In this document: piece by piece, positions 45,201-54,129 of the stretch
Position numbering within the stretch: the stretch's first letter is position 1
Layout: every line of letters starts with the position of its first letter
Assembly (NCBI GenBank): GCA_008973525.1
Contig: WACJ01000117.1
Location: 372,001 to 436,000 of the forward strand
Reading direction: 5' to 3'
From: Stenopsyche tienmushanensis
Lineage: Eukaryota > Arthropoda > Insecta > Trichoptera > Stenopsychidae
Length of the DNA stretch: 64,000 nt
The notes under the pieces: generated by a model
What the model saw: the letters and a program-made list of their open reading frames with translations, nothing else
Database searches by the model: none
Told to the model about the DNA's origin: nothing
Program-made: the position numbers and the translations under genes

Positions 45201-47258
45201 AAATTATTAATAGGCCCATTTTTTTAATATAAAAAAATAGTTTGAAGGTGAAAGAATTTTATTTATTCAAGAATAAATAAAAATAGATTAATAAAACACT
45301 AAAAAATTCTAATACTATTTTAAAAATATGCTCGAAGTAACATTAAACATCGAATGTTTCGTCATTTAGTCTTGATCTGATTATGGTAGCCAGGCAACTT
45401 GCTGCTGAAAATGTACGCTCAGCCTCCATGCTTGTTGGATCATCATCAGATATTTAAATGCTAGTTCGAGTTGATTAACCCGTGAGCTCCCATTTTCATA
45501 TAATACCATCAATGTGACTGATGAAATTCTTTTCTGCTGAGACACGGACTAAAACTCGCAAAATTCCCGATTTCCCGACAAATTATTTATTTCCGTCGCT
45601 GCAGATGAATACTTATATACCATAGTACTTTGATGTGATTCTTAAATACATTACAGAGAAATACACAAATTCTGAACCCCGTATCTATTATATTTTATAT
45701 CGATATTCCCATTATTAGAGTCGAGGTGTAGTAAATACATCACCGGTAGGAAAAGGTTAATATAACAATTTGAAAAAACATATATGTACTGTATATATGT
45801 ATACATAGATTAGACAGTTACTGCCCCTAGGCTTCGCCTAAGCTCGCCAATTAGCAATTACGCCACTGTTTCCAAGCGTCCAAATTTTGGCGAAAATTTC
45901 TCGATTTAGTAACCTTCAACGTGCTGGCGAAGTGTACGATTTCTATTATATAAAAATTTCATTCCCGAATTTTTCGGGATTGCGTTTAATAATCCCGGGA
46001 TTCACGAGCACCTATAAATGCCCGGGATCCGGGATCCCGGGATTGAATTCCCTAACGACGGTGCAATCGGTTTAAAGAGAATTACTTCTTAGCTTCCAAA
46101 GTCACATAAAATATGCAAACAAATGGGAATTTCAAACTTTTAAATTCTCCAAATCGGACATTACTGGATTTCTTTGCTTGGGGACGTTCCCTATTCCGTG
46201 GCTCGCACGGTGTCCAAACCTGACACCACTAGATTTCTTTGTTTGGAGATGTGGCTAACACGGTCTCCAGATCTGACACCACTGGATTTCTTTGTCTGAG
46301 GACTGACCCCTTTTCAAAAATCTGAAAAAAATGTATTTCGACAACCCTGACACTTATGTGTTTCATACATGATATGATCTATGTATGAAACGTAGCAAAA
46401 AACCCCCTAACCTCTAAAAAAAAATGATCGGTCCATGTGCAAAATACCTGTATTAATTTATAGGTGAGCCATAAAGTCACGCTTTTTTGAAATAACCATA
46501 AAGAAAAAATACAGATTATATTTATAACCATTTTGACAATATTATTTTTAAAAAATAATTTTCCAAAATATTTTTGTTAAATTAAAATTTATTAAAATTT
46601 TTTGATTGTTGATTTTGAGGGTATAAATTGTTTGCGATTTGTATGCATAAATATGCTATTTAAAATAGTCCCCAAAGGATGAAATTTAAAGGCGTTAAAT
46701 CGCACGATTTTAACCGTGACTTCAAATCGCTCGTGCAGAATGTCCATCGTGGCGTGCGCTATGTGGCACGTAACGCCGTCCTTTTGAAACTACATATCGT
46801 CGATATCCATATCATCCAATTTAGACCCAAATTTAATTCCAAATCTGACAATTTTACTAAGTATGATTTTTTTAGCAAAAATATTTCTCGAACGGAATAC
46901 TGATTTTGATAATAAAATTTGATAATTTTCACACATTGTTCAACGTTATAATCTTCCATGATGATCTGCCATATATTATTAAATAATTTACAATAAATTT
47001 GATAGATGTTGCTTTAACAACATGATCGCTATTGATCAATCATCAAAATAATCCCGTTTTTGTTCTATCAAGGCTCGACGGATCTATAAGGAGTGGACTT
47101 AATTCTTTGGAGGATACGCAACTGCGCGAAGAGCTACTGAAGCTCAGCATAAGGAAGTATTCCAGTCAAATCTTGAACCACGACGCAATAGGAGGCACAC
47201 CTTCCAAGCATCAGGGGCAGTCAAATTCCACCAGCAACAGCAGCCTCGCAAATATGGG
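36043..47258 (+). CDS. large Ser/Asn-rich multi-exon gene, tentative CCSER-like
   Basis: Fourteen exons join in one frame with GT..AG borders; all junction phases agree. The encoded part (about 880 codons, 899 with the candidate first exon) is rich in Ser, Asn, Thr, Asp and Lys, has no visible enzyme domain, signal peptide or membrane span, and looks largely disordered. Segments in order: a basic N-terminal patch (GARKRSTTPSGRG, FGFRKRSGG), STEELYTGSPVLSGRSTP, FGFRQSTIPKTAKV, a charged stretch (LATLERYRTNRDRDRSL), several Ser-rich acidic stretches, SLDTLSPCDSIASDDLMMD, and LREELLKLSIRKYSSQI, which may be helical. In the human CCSER1/2 proteins a Ser-(Leu/Ile)-Asp...DDLMLD motif occurs in a Ser-rich setting, and STEEL also occurs in CCSER2; hence a tentative family suggestion. 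A neuron-navigator homologue was considered and fits less well. The C-terminus is not in the window. Confidence 0.85.
36330..36435 (+). CDS. exon B of the Ser-rich gene
   Basis: Acceptor TTTTTCAG, donor GTTATG (weaker). The leftover G plus GA restores a Gly codon, giving GSTEELYTGSPVLSGRSTPL and a basic Arg/Pro tail. Two bases carry over. Confidence 0.85.
36771..36883 (+). CDS. exon C of the Ser-rich gene
   Basis: Acceptor AAATTTCAG, donor GTAAAA. It begins RFGFRQSTIPKTAKVADI, echoing the FGFR motif of exon A, and ends in an Asn-rich run. One base carries over. Confidence 0.85.
37009..37397 (+). CDS. exon D of the Ser-rich gene
   Basis: Longest exon (389 bases). Acceptor TTATCTTCCAG, donor GTATAA. 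It encodes a Pro/Asn/Tyr-rich, low-complexity segment starting DKNSAKSAYNAPIGLIPT and including SRAYSGTTYNNDQVGSRFG. It ends in phase 0. The following intron (about 4.1 kb) is filled with repeats. Confidence 0.88.
37985..38287 (-). repeat. LTR-like repeat, copy 2, in the intron after exon D
   Basis: The reverse strand begins TGTAGCGTGGGCG at 38,287 and contains AACAGCGCCATC, GACATTGCACCTG, GGGAGGTCGTCCC and a GGAATAAATAG poly-A signal region, in the order of the complete copy at 49.5 kb. The distal end is not clear. Open frames on both strands across it are chance. Confidence 0.7.
38400..38700 (+). repeat. interspersed repeat, copy 2 of the near-identical pair
   Basis: From 38,491 it matches 13,161-13,370. 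Upstream it adds an AT-rich segment (AAATAAATAAACACAAAGTA) typical of the tail of the long interspersed repeat. Confidence 0.75.
38705..40035. other. intronic AT-rich DNA, no gene
   Basis: Nothing recognisable beyond a small TGTGTG/ACACAC dyad at about 39,025-39,060. From about 40,035 begins GTGGTTCTTAAACC, reminiscent of a hAT 5' end. Confidence 0.4.
40136..40166. repeat. perfect 13-bp palindrome
   Basis: AGCGCTACTACGT (40,136-40,148), five bases, then its exact reverse complement (40,154-40,166). It lies just before an LTR-like repeat copy. Confidence 0.9.
40190..40445 (+). repeat. LTR-like repeat, copy 3
   Basis: Landmarks in order: AACAGCGACATCTTCC, AACAGCGGCATC, GAGACATTGCACCTG, GGGAGGTCGTCCC, the poly-A signal context GTGGAATAAATAG, and AGAGAAGAGAGTATTT. 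The start differs from the TGTAGC of other copies. Confidence 0.7.
40544..41077 (+). other. 177-codon open frame, longest in the window, unassigned
   Basis: An uninterrupted ATG-to-TAA frame lies in the intron between exons D and E, starting about 100 bases after an LTR-like repeat in the same orientation. The first 90 residues come from a GC-richer patch with SRSPHYL-like and HSQHEALDNDFDIHNP-type sequence; the rest is hydrophobic and AT-driven. I recognise no domain, and codon use changes half way. It could be a relic of the LTR element interior or chance; a host gene is unlikely. Confidence 0.2.
41529..41583 (+). CDS. exon E of the Ser-rich gene
   Basis: Short 55-base exon. Acceptor TTGTTAATTCGTAG, donor GTATTT. 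It encodes VANNSRKVYGSSDGSSKE. Phase 0 in, one base out. Confidence 0.8.
41656..41847 (+). CDS. exon F of the Ser-rich gene
   Basis: Acceptor GAGCGTAG, donor GTCAGT at 41,848. It encodes SVTEDSGVSGLGDNG and an Arg/His-rich stretch, then LEMIMQGDHNFHLREMQ. An earlier donor, GTAAAT at 41,826, is also possible, but joining it to the next exon would give TGA at once; the 41,847 end keeps the frame. Confidence 0.8.
42358..42674 (+). CDS. exon G of the Ser-rich gene
   Basis: Acceptor TTCACTCCAG, donor GTGATT. It encodes VNDVLDEAIVTDIDVIPL, then a highly charged segment with LATLERYRTNRDRDRSLSD and repeated Lys/Glu/Arg, which could be helical. It ends in phase 0. An open frame on the opposite strand is a shadow. 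Confidence 0.85.
43080..43258 (+). CDS. exon H of the Ser-rich gene
   Basis: Acceptor GTGCTTTGAAG, donor GTATGA. It encodes DFAKMTSSQQNHLPLTRD and a Ser/Lys/Glu-rich run, then DPLEAWVNQTAGESMAM. Two bases carry over. An ATG just upstream of the acceptor is not needed. Confidence 0.82.
43644..43861 (+). CDS. exon I of the Ser-rich gene (two in-frame donors)
   Basis: Acceptor TGTTTTAG. It encodes RSQDDISAALSLSSSCDDD to SLSLSQHHGLQS. Donors GTATGT at 43,847 and GTGAGT at 43,862 leave the same phase, so the isoforms would differ by five codons. The second is the closer match to consensus. Confidence 0.82.
43939..44263 (+). CDS. exon J of the Ser-rich gene
   Basis: Acceptor TTATGTTGCAG, donor GTAAGT (excellent). 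It encodes SMASSAFSSDSSSFIGNEL, GLMLGETNRLGMAAL and an acidic tail ending NMKDKESNE. Two bases carry over. Confidence 0.87.
44364..44494 (+). CDS. exon K of the Ser-rich gene
   Basis: Acceptor AATTTTTTCAG, donor GTAAGC. It encodes KSPSKKSPYSPDTPTNASN, with a repeated S-P pattern typical of proline-directed phosphosites, then GRDFLIDDEIADQPALIF. One base carries over. Confidence 0.87.
44524..44670 (+). repeat. short interspersed repeat, copy 2
   Basis: In the intron after exon K. Matches 13,866-14,065 (GAAACTCCAAGCGG, AGCAAGCCTATT, TATATATTACACAA). Confidence 0.6.
44724..44840 (+). CDS. exon L of the Ser-rich gene
   Basis: Acceptor TTAAATTTCAG, donor GTATGC. It encodes ANSTADQATSSLQLLNIN and TNFSIANKSK, an Asn/Thr-rich linker. 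One base carries over. Confidence 0.85.
44917..45073 (+). CDS. exon M of the Ser-rich gene, DDLMMD motif
   Basis: Acceptor TTTTTTTTGATCAG, donor GTATAT. It encodes SPLRPKKSPSLDTLSPCD, IASDDLMMDMELNNSITS and LNSVDEYIDR. The Ser-Leu-Asp...DDLM-hydrophobic-D block is the most distinctive part of the protein and the main reason for suggesting a CCSER relationship. Two bases carry over. Confidence 0.87.
45200..46053. mobile_element. long-TIR hAT-like element copy, in the intron after exon M
   Basis: The right arm matches 25.8-26.27 kb, ending GGGATCCCGGGATTGAATTCCCT. The left side keeps only AATTATTAATAGGCCCATTTTT-type sequence and lacks the CCCGGG end. Unlike the 24.6-kb copy, its interior retains a transposase C-terminus (45,342-45,440), linking the family to hAT. 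Confidence 0.7.
45342..45440 (-). pseudogene. hAT transposase C-terminal (dimerisation) remnant
   Basis: The minus strand reads MEAERTFSAASCLATIIRSR followed by LNDETFDV and TAA. This matches the hAT dimerisation motif (S-x-E-R-x-F-S-x-A, then R-S-R-L-x-D-E-T). Confidence 0.78.
46148..46310 (+). repeat. three tandem pieces of a mariner catalytic motif
   Basis: The coding pattern P-D-L-T-P-L-D-F-F-V-W-G (third Asp block of mariner-type transposases) appears three times, starting at 46,148, 46,213 and 46,266, with diverged spacers and broken frames. Confidence 0.65.
46680..46965 (-). pseudogene. mariner-type transposase, internally deleted
   Basis: The minus strand starts MEDYNVEQCVKIIKFYYQNQ (N-terminal helix-turn-helix-like segment), then jumps to DGVTCHIAHATMDILHERF, the central DDE block also seen at 1915-2094. 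A mariner-style end (TAGGTGAGCCATAAAGTCAC) lies at about 46,462. Stops and the missing middle make it a dead copy. Confidence 0.7.
47073..47258 (+). CDS. exon N of the Ser-rich gene, last one found
   Basis: Acceptor TTTGTTCTATCAAG, donor GTGAGT (excellent). It encodes RLDGSIRSGLNSLEDTQLR, EELLKLSIRKYSSQI and a Ser/Asn tail SNSTSNSSLANMG. It ends with two bases (GG), so the next exon must be phase 2. None was found before 64,000. Confidence 0.85.
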
Positions 47259-47259
47259 G

Positions 47260-49496
47260 TGAGTCCATTCAGCATCATTTGATGCAATTAAAAACGCCGC
47301 TGAGAAGCATTCTGTCATTTGTTCGAAGCATCTGTACGCTCTTAATTGACATCATTCCATCCGAGACTCATATGGTGAGCATTCGCAGTCTGCTCGAATA
47401 CTTCATTAAGAATATGGTTATTTTCCTTAAATGGACCCCGTGTCGTGAAGTGAATAAATTTGCCGTCGTTTTCGTGTAATTTATTTGAGCTAGTTTCGTT
47501 GCAATCTTGGATTTTATTATCTTGTTGTAAACTGAGTGACTACATCACACTGAGTGATAAATGGTTGGTAGAATTGGCCGAGTTCATTCGGATGCATTGG
47601 CCTAGCATTTCGAATGTGATGCATAGCAATGAACGACCAATTTCTTCGAACATTTAGATTTTAAACATGAAAAATGATACGCTGTAAAGCTTCGACGCAA
47701 TGCAGATTGTCGTGCTGAAGTACGTCGTGCATTTTAAAATTTCAACAATTTAGGTCAAATCGATGGAAAATTAGATTCTTCGAAAAGAATACCAGAAGTT
47801 CGAATGAACGAAGGCTTTTGATAACCTCCAAAATGTCATTTGAATGATGGATAAGAACACAAAAGTACGTCAGATGAATGAGATTCATGATGATCATGGT
47901 GATTAATGGACTAGTCATTTGGAGAAGGTTTTTGCTTATATGCAAAAGAGGCTAACGAGAATTTAATTCGAACGTGGGATTAACCGTATTTATTTCTCAG
48001 AAATGTCAAATGCTCCTTCGTTTTTCTGCATTATGTGGGTTTCATACTAAATTAATCGATTTAAATCTGATCTTTCGACACTTGCTACATTTATGCAATA
48101 GGGATTAATTTTGAAAGATCATATATTCGTATAATTTAAAATCTGCAATATACCAATCGCATTTTTTTGAATTTGGCGCAGTTTTTTGAATTCTCAGTTT
48201 TGGAGTTACAGAACTGACACACGAGCATTCAAATATACTGTTTAATAAACCGGTCATAATCTGCATCGCAAAAAGGAAATGTATGCTTGATTGCACGTCA
48301 GATATTGCAAATTTAATCAGTGTACATTTTTGGAAACGTTTAATGAGTTCATGCATTTGAATTGCAGAGTTGGAGGAGATTATAGATAGCCTGTTTATTT
48401 ATTTAAATACAAGCTTCATACACGCTGCGTGGTCCCGACAGATAAGTGTATTTGTACGGATTATAAATGGTGGATATACGAATATAGCATCAAGTTTATG
48501 ATGATTTTAAATTAGCTCACTACTCAAGGGGTTATATTGATCAGATTATAAATAAATATTGAAGAGATCTTAGTTCTGTCATCATCAATGGACTTTATAT
48601 AGTTGCATTATGATAAGTATGATTAATATCTAAATAATTACTTAGATAAGTGCTTAACCACTTGTGGTATTTTATAAATAAAAAAAATCAGCAGGTCCCT
48701 AAATATTTGAGTTAACTAAAGATGCTCTGTCCGCCACTTATCGTCCACGCAAATCCACTTTTCCCTCAGGACCGCGCAGCGTGACTCAAGCTTGTATATC
48801 AATAAATGAACCCTAACACCGTCGATAGCATACAATATTCGTCAATTTCTTTGCGTAAACACAAACAATACACATTTGCGTCTTCAGTTTTAGCAACAAA
48901 ATAAATTTGGCTTCAACACTACATCGATACAAAAGCGTTCTTTGGAAAAAAGTTAAAATATTGGATCGCAGTGTTTGAGAATATTTAGATGTGTAGGGGT
49001 ACCTTTACAGCACGACCTTTCCATCGATGTACGAGTGTATAATTAGACGTAAAACACTGTGCGAGAATGCCCTTTCTGAATCACTCGCGTCTGAACGCAA
49101 ATATGCGTGATTACTCATCAACGGGTCAAACAATCTAAAATCGCTAACAAAAAGCAACATTACAGGACCATTTTCATCACGATTCCTAGATGTAAATAAA
49201 TTGAAACAGGCCTAGATAAACAATCAATTTTAATTACGTGCACCTGATATAGTATTTTAAATTTTGATATGATTAAGTCTATTTGAAGTCTTATTGATAT
49301 TTGGCCAAAATAAAAATATATATTTGGATTATAATCATTGTTATTGCGAGCATCTTCCCATAATCTGATTCTCCACTGCTGTTATTTTTAGAAGACTGAA
49401 TATTGTGAAAGATTACATCTTTGCGAGAAATTTCCGCCAAAAATACGACGCGACGATACATAGACGTTGAACTAACGCTTTGAATTTTATCTGTAT
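47260..49496. other. intron or intergenic DNA with repeats, no gene
   Basis: Copies of the long interspersed repeat lie at 48,395-48,500 (reverse), 48,715-48,905 and 48,980-49,130 (direct). Open frames up to 83 codons are unassigned. Confidence 0.45.
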
Positions 49497-49823
49497 TGTA
49501 GCGTGGGCGAATTAACATTAACAGCGATATCTTCTGTCTCACTTTAGGCGCAATGTGCTATTTTAGCAGCGCCATCTTCTGTGGTGCTGCGGGAATATTG
49601 CACCTGTAATTACCGATCGATCGCTTCTTGCACGTGCACCGTTGCCGGTTAGGTGGTGACGCGCAGGAGGCGGGAGTCGGGAAGAGTCCGCGATCGACCT
49701 TGGCTGCGGAAGGACGTCCTTCTCGCAGCCAGATCCCCTCTCTCGTGCTGAATAAAAAGTTACTTAGAGAAGAGAGTATTTTTGAACCATGCCCGTCCAC
49801 CCCCATCCATCCGTCTGGCTACA
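49497..49823 (+). mobile_element. solo LTR-like element, most complete copy
   Basis: Runs from TGTAGCGTGGGCG to GTCTGGCTACA, that is TG...CA with the inverted hexamer TGTAGC/GCTACA. It contains a GCTGAATAAAAAG poly-A signal context followed by AGAGAAGAGAGTATTT. There is no adjacent internal retroelement sequence and no clear target duplication. Family class (Gypsy, BEL/Pao) is undetermined. Confidence 0.65.
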
Positions 49824-49829
49824 CATGAT

Positions 49830-51640
49830 CCGAAAGAAGAACGGACCCGTGCGTTCAATTCAACCCATCGGAACAAAAGTGTGCGGCAGAGAAATATGTT
49901 ATAAAACAATATCATGTTTTATAACATATTTTTTACTGTTGAGTGCTTAGCATTAAAATCTTAATTGTTTTCATTTAATTAACTATAATATTAATGTATC
50001 TGACCGACTTTCTGACGCAAGACAAGTCAAGTGCACAATGACACATCATCGCCATTAACTTCTAATATCTATTATATTATTGCAATATTGATTAACTGTT
50101 TAGATATTACGACAAACCTTATCAAGCCGCCTTTTATAAAGTTATCGAAGCTTATCTTTACAATTTTAACGTGCTTCTGTATTGAGGTCTTTGATGAGTG
50201 GATTTAAAGAATTTAATACTATTCGAATCAAACTCTGCCTTTCATTTATTGTCAGAATATCGCCAAATCCTTGCTATGTCGATGAATGTTCAATGTATTT
50301 AAGGATGTATACATCATGGTCATTTTTAGAAAGACAAAGTTACAACGGCGATCCTTATATGGAACTTCCGTTCTTGGAATTGAGCCTCCCACCAGATCAT
50401 TTTGAAAGTCAACTTATTCGTACATCCTGGAAAGCCAAATAACGCATCGTAGGTGGCTGCATAAAAACAACTTGGAAATAAAGCTGCTATCCTGCGAATG
50501 AGCACAGCGACCATCAGCTATCGGATCTCATTGAGTCTTTTTTCTTGTGTATGAATAATTCAAACTCCAATGAACGAAGGCTTTCACGGTCATAGTTCAG
50601 AGCTCAGCTCCGTATCTCGAGTTTTCCCATCGAATGGGCTGAAAAAGAAAATTATTACGACGGAATGGATTCCTTTCGTGCTACACGCGAACCGAACCAT
50701 ATTGAGCTGAATAATTTATAATAATTTATTGCGCAACCCGAAACTCGGATTTGCCCGAAATAGGTCTCAAAATTACACCGTAAATTCCCAACTCGTAAAG
50801 AAAACATATCATTAGAAGGCTTAATCAATGTAAGGAGGCGTGGAGGCCACCCTAAAAATTCATAGCCGGATTTATTTCGTTTCAATTGTAAATAAATTAT
50901 TACAAGTCAAGCCCCAAAATATAAACACGTCTTGTTAGTCGAATCGACTAACATCATTACCCTGTTAAAATAAAATAAAACAACACTTTTACATTCATAA
51001 TATTTCAGATTTTTATGTATAGAAGACTATGCACATAATAATAGCTTTTTAGGAGAGCCGTTGCAAAAGGTCATCCCTTTTGCATTTTGAATGCTCCGCC
51101 TGTTTCCCCATCCCCCACATAAAGTAAGCATAACAAAGTTGGGACTTTGTAAATATCTGGTTCTATTCGAGGAGAATGTGACGAACCCAAATAACAGTTT
51201 ATGTCCACACGATCAATATTAGACTTTCATATCCACAGACTCAATTCATCTCATCATGACTCACGAAAAAACCCACAACGAGACCGAAAATATACGAATG
51301 TCTCAATGTTTATAAACATGTTTTAAAATTTAGGCTTATTTAAATAGCTGATTTTGGCTTATAGCTGAAAACATATGTCGAAAAACAGTTATCATTTATT
51401 ACTTGAGATTCGTTGTTCGCATATTTAATTCGCATAAATGGCGTCATTCAGTTCATACGGCAATATAAAAAAAAAACAGAACAAAACCATTTAAATTTTA
51501 TAGACATAGTAATCAAATAACTGTGGTACATATGCTGTACCAAAGCTTATTATTAAATATTAAATCATCGCATTAACAATGCGATATTTTAGATTCAATC
51601 AATATTTATGATTTAATATTGCGCAATTTTTGCAAGTTAT
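49830..51640. other. no supported gene
   Basis: An 86-codon plus-strand frame (50,182-50,442) containing FLERQSYNGDPYMELPFLE and an opposed frame are unassigned. The plus frame may be a transposon relic. Confidence 0.35.
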
Positions 51641-51649
51641 GATATAATA

Positions 51650-51915
51650 ATGGCGACGAATGAACTGTGCGAAATTTGTGGTTTTGATACAATTGCGATC
51701 CAAGGACTAATGTGGACATATAAGCGTTTTCGGTCTTGAAGATGAACCAAGATCAACCCGACTTCAAGATTTAGCTGATGATCTGTTATGAACGACAACA
51801 AAACAAAATTGAAGCATCACAATGGAAGAATCAGCCGAGCATCTACAGTGAAACCATTTCATGGTCCATCATCAGTAATTGGTAAATTTGTAAGCTCGTC
51901 ATTTGATTCCTCACG
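51650..51915 (+). pseudogene. mariner transposase N-terminal fragment
   Basis: FGLEDEPRSTRLQDLADDLL, then SITMEESAEHLQ and HLIPHE, follow the usual mariner N-terminal order (E-D-x-P-R-S-G-R-P, paired helix-turn-helix, then W-V-P-H-E-L). There are several stops and frame changes. Confidence 0.68.
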
Positions 51916-52009
51916 AATAATTGGGGCTAAATTTTAAATAAACATTGGATGCCTCCATTTTTTTAAAAGAAAATATGTCTTGTTGCTTCAAATTAATCCA
52001 AAAGTCTGT

Positions 52010-52165
52010 TGATTGAAAGATGAAAAGAGCGATGCATAAAAAGAGCATTCTCGCGCGTTGAGTGCGAAGAATGTGAATCGAAAACAGAGACGGAGAGAGT
52101 GTTTTGCGTCTCATCATACGCGCGTACATCGATAGCAAGATCGAGCTGTAAAGGTACCCCTACAC
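52010..52165 (-). repeat. long interspersed repeat, reverse partial copy
   Basis: AGAGACGGAGAGAGTGT, GTGAATCGAAAACAG and AAGGTACCCCTACACGT match 18.4 and 49.0 kb. Confidence 0.6.
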
Positions 52166-53353
52166 GTATTTTCATCACATAAATTAACAACAGATGACGA
52201 CAAAATAAACATTAAATAGAATTTGTCCGCATCCGCTTGAAAGTCATCAAGTATGTGTTCTTCTTAGAGTCACGACAAATAATAGAAAATCGCCTTTTAT
52301 ATTATCTTCAATTTCGCGTCAGTGGGAAGAGATTCGATACAAGATATGACGTCCGCAAGGAGATAAATTTGATATTTCTGCTTCCGTGCCTTTTTCCGCA
52401 TCACAACCCCATTTCATAAGAACCAAATATTTCGTGACCGCTGCTAAATTTGCAAAGAGGCATATTTTTACCATATTACAGCTTCACAAAAATGAATATG
52501 GGTTTCATTTTTTTATGGTTTTAAATCTTGTTTAATAGATTGCAATTTCGGTGTAATGACAGAAGAAAGATTATCATGTGGATTCAACTGGATCTGGAAT
52601 TCACAAAATTCAGTATCTCTTTTTCTCACAAGCGTGAAACTGGTCTAGGCTTCATATTTATATAAATATTTCTAAAAGGAAGAATGCTGAAGATTACACA
52701 TTTTGTATAAGCAAGCAACTCTTACAGAGAATCTTAAACATACTGACCAATACATCCCAAAATATTAGGTTGAGTCATAAATAATTGCCGGCGAAAAGAA
52801 GCCGTTCCAACTATTCGGTTTTATCCTTGATAAGTAATCCGTATTAGTGAGTATAGCGTATCATTAGATAGGTATGAGTCCCATCAGTCTTTCAGCAATA
52901 GTTAAGCATGTCACATCTTATGTTATAGTATTTTTTACCCATTAAAAAATATTCCCGAAATTGGTCCCCCGCATGGTTGAAAGCCTTAACCGATAGAGAA
53001 TGCGCCTTAACACTTTGACGTACACAGTCGTCAAATCCCGTCATGCATATCAACAGATAATGCTTGCTTTTTGCGCCAGATAAGTCTATGCATACCGTCT
53101 TCGTCAAATCGACGAAACTCATCAAAACGAAAACAAACTTAAACTGCTCAAAAACTCTCAAACTTCTTCCTGTGAATTGAAATGAAGCAGATAACGCTAC
53201 TATCAACAATCAATGTCATTGATTCAAAACAATAATAATTATGTGTTTTAGCGATGGTTTAAATCCAATTTTACTAGCGTTAAGGGACGTTTCTGCCCTG
53301 TTGGTTAAAATTGTTTTTTTCGCGTATCTTTAAACACGTTTTTCTTAAAACTA

Positions 53354-54060
53354 TTAGGATGTCCCATAAGTTTCTTTCGTTTTCATATTAAGAAAAAAAT
53401 AAATAATAATTTGCATTACAACAAAATTTATTGAAAAATATATGATCCATTCTGTTCTATTACCTTTCTCCATCTCTCCGGAAGCCTCATAATGCCTTCT
53501 TGCCAAAATTTCTCAGGTTTGTTGGCAAAATATTGATCAAGGTACATTTTTATATCATTTTTTGAATTAAAATTTTTACCACGTAAATAATTTTTCAATG
53601 AAAGAAATAAATATTAATCTGAAGAGGCAATGTCCGGAGAATATGGAGGATGAGGTAAAACATCGTGATGAAAAACAGCACCTCGTCTCTTCGCTAATTC
53701 TGGAATGTTTTCTGGCAATTGCATCCTTTAGATTGTCTAGTTGGACACAATATTTTATTGAATTGATCGTTTCACCTTGCTAAAGTAGCTCATAATAAAC
53801 TACCCCCTTCCAGTGCCACCAAATCCATAGCAAAACTTTTTTTGGATGTAGGCCAGATTTAGCTACAGTTAAAGCTTCTGTACCCTTGGTCCGAGATCGT
53901 TCACGTTGGATATTCTTATAGAGTATCCAATATTTATCTCCAATGACAAGTCTCTTCAAAAAATGTTGGCTATTGTGTCGTTGGAGAAGAAGATCGCATG
54001 TTGAAATACGCTGAAGTTTATTTGAGTCAGCCAGTTCATGAGGAAGCTAGCTTACGGAAG
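53354..54060 (-). pseudogene. mariner transposase, 5'-truncated with one end
   Basis: The minus strand reads LPHELADSNKLQRISTCDLL, then FLKRLVIGDKYWILY (first catalytic block, D kept, usual E replaced by K), HPKKVLLWIWWHWKG, and, after a frame change, FHHDVLPHPPYSPDIASSD and RLPERWRKVIEQNGSYI ending at TAA (53,428-53,430). The sequence between FHHD and LPHPP is deleted. There are two internal stops. The terminal end TTAGGATGTCCCATAAG lies at 53,354; the 5' end is missing. Confidence 0.8.
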
Positions 54061-54129
54061 TGCTCCCACACGCCCTGGATAAGCGTTCTTCATAAAATTT
54101 TGAAGTCACATGTAGAATAAATTTATTCA

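Noticed and set aside
36043..47258. Neuron navigator (sickie) homologue
   Set aside because: The Ser-rich character is similar, but no calponin-homology or AAA ATPase segment is visible and the SLD...DDLMMD block fits CCSER proteins better. Not excluded, since the C-terminus is outside the window.
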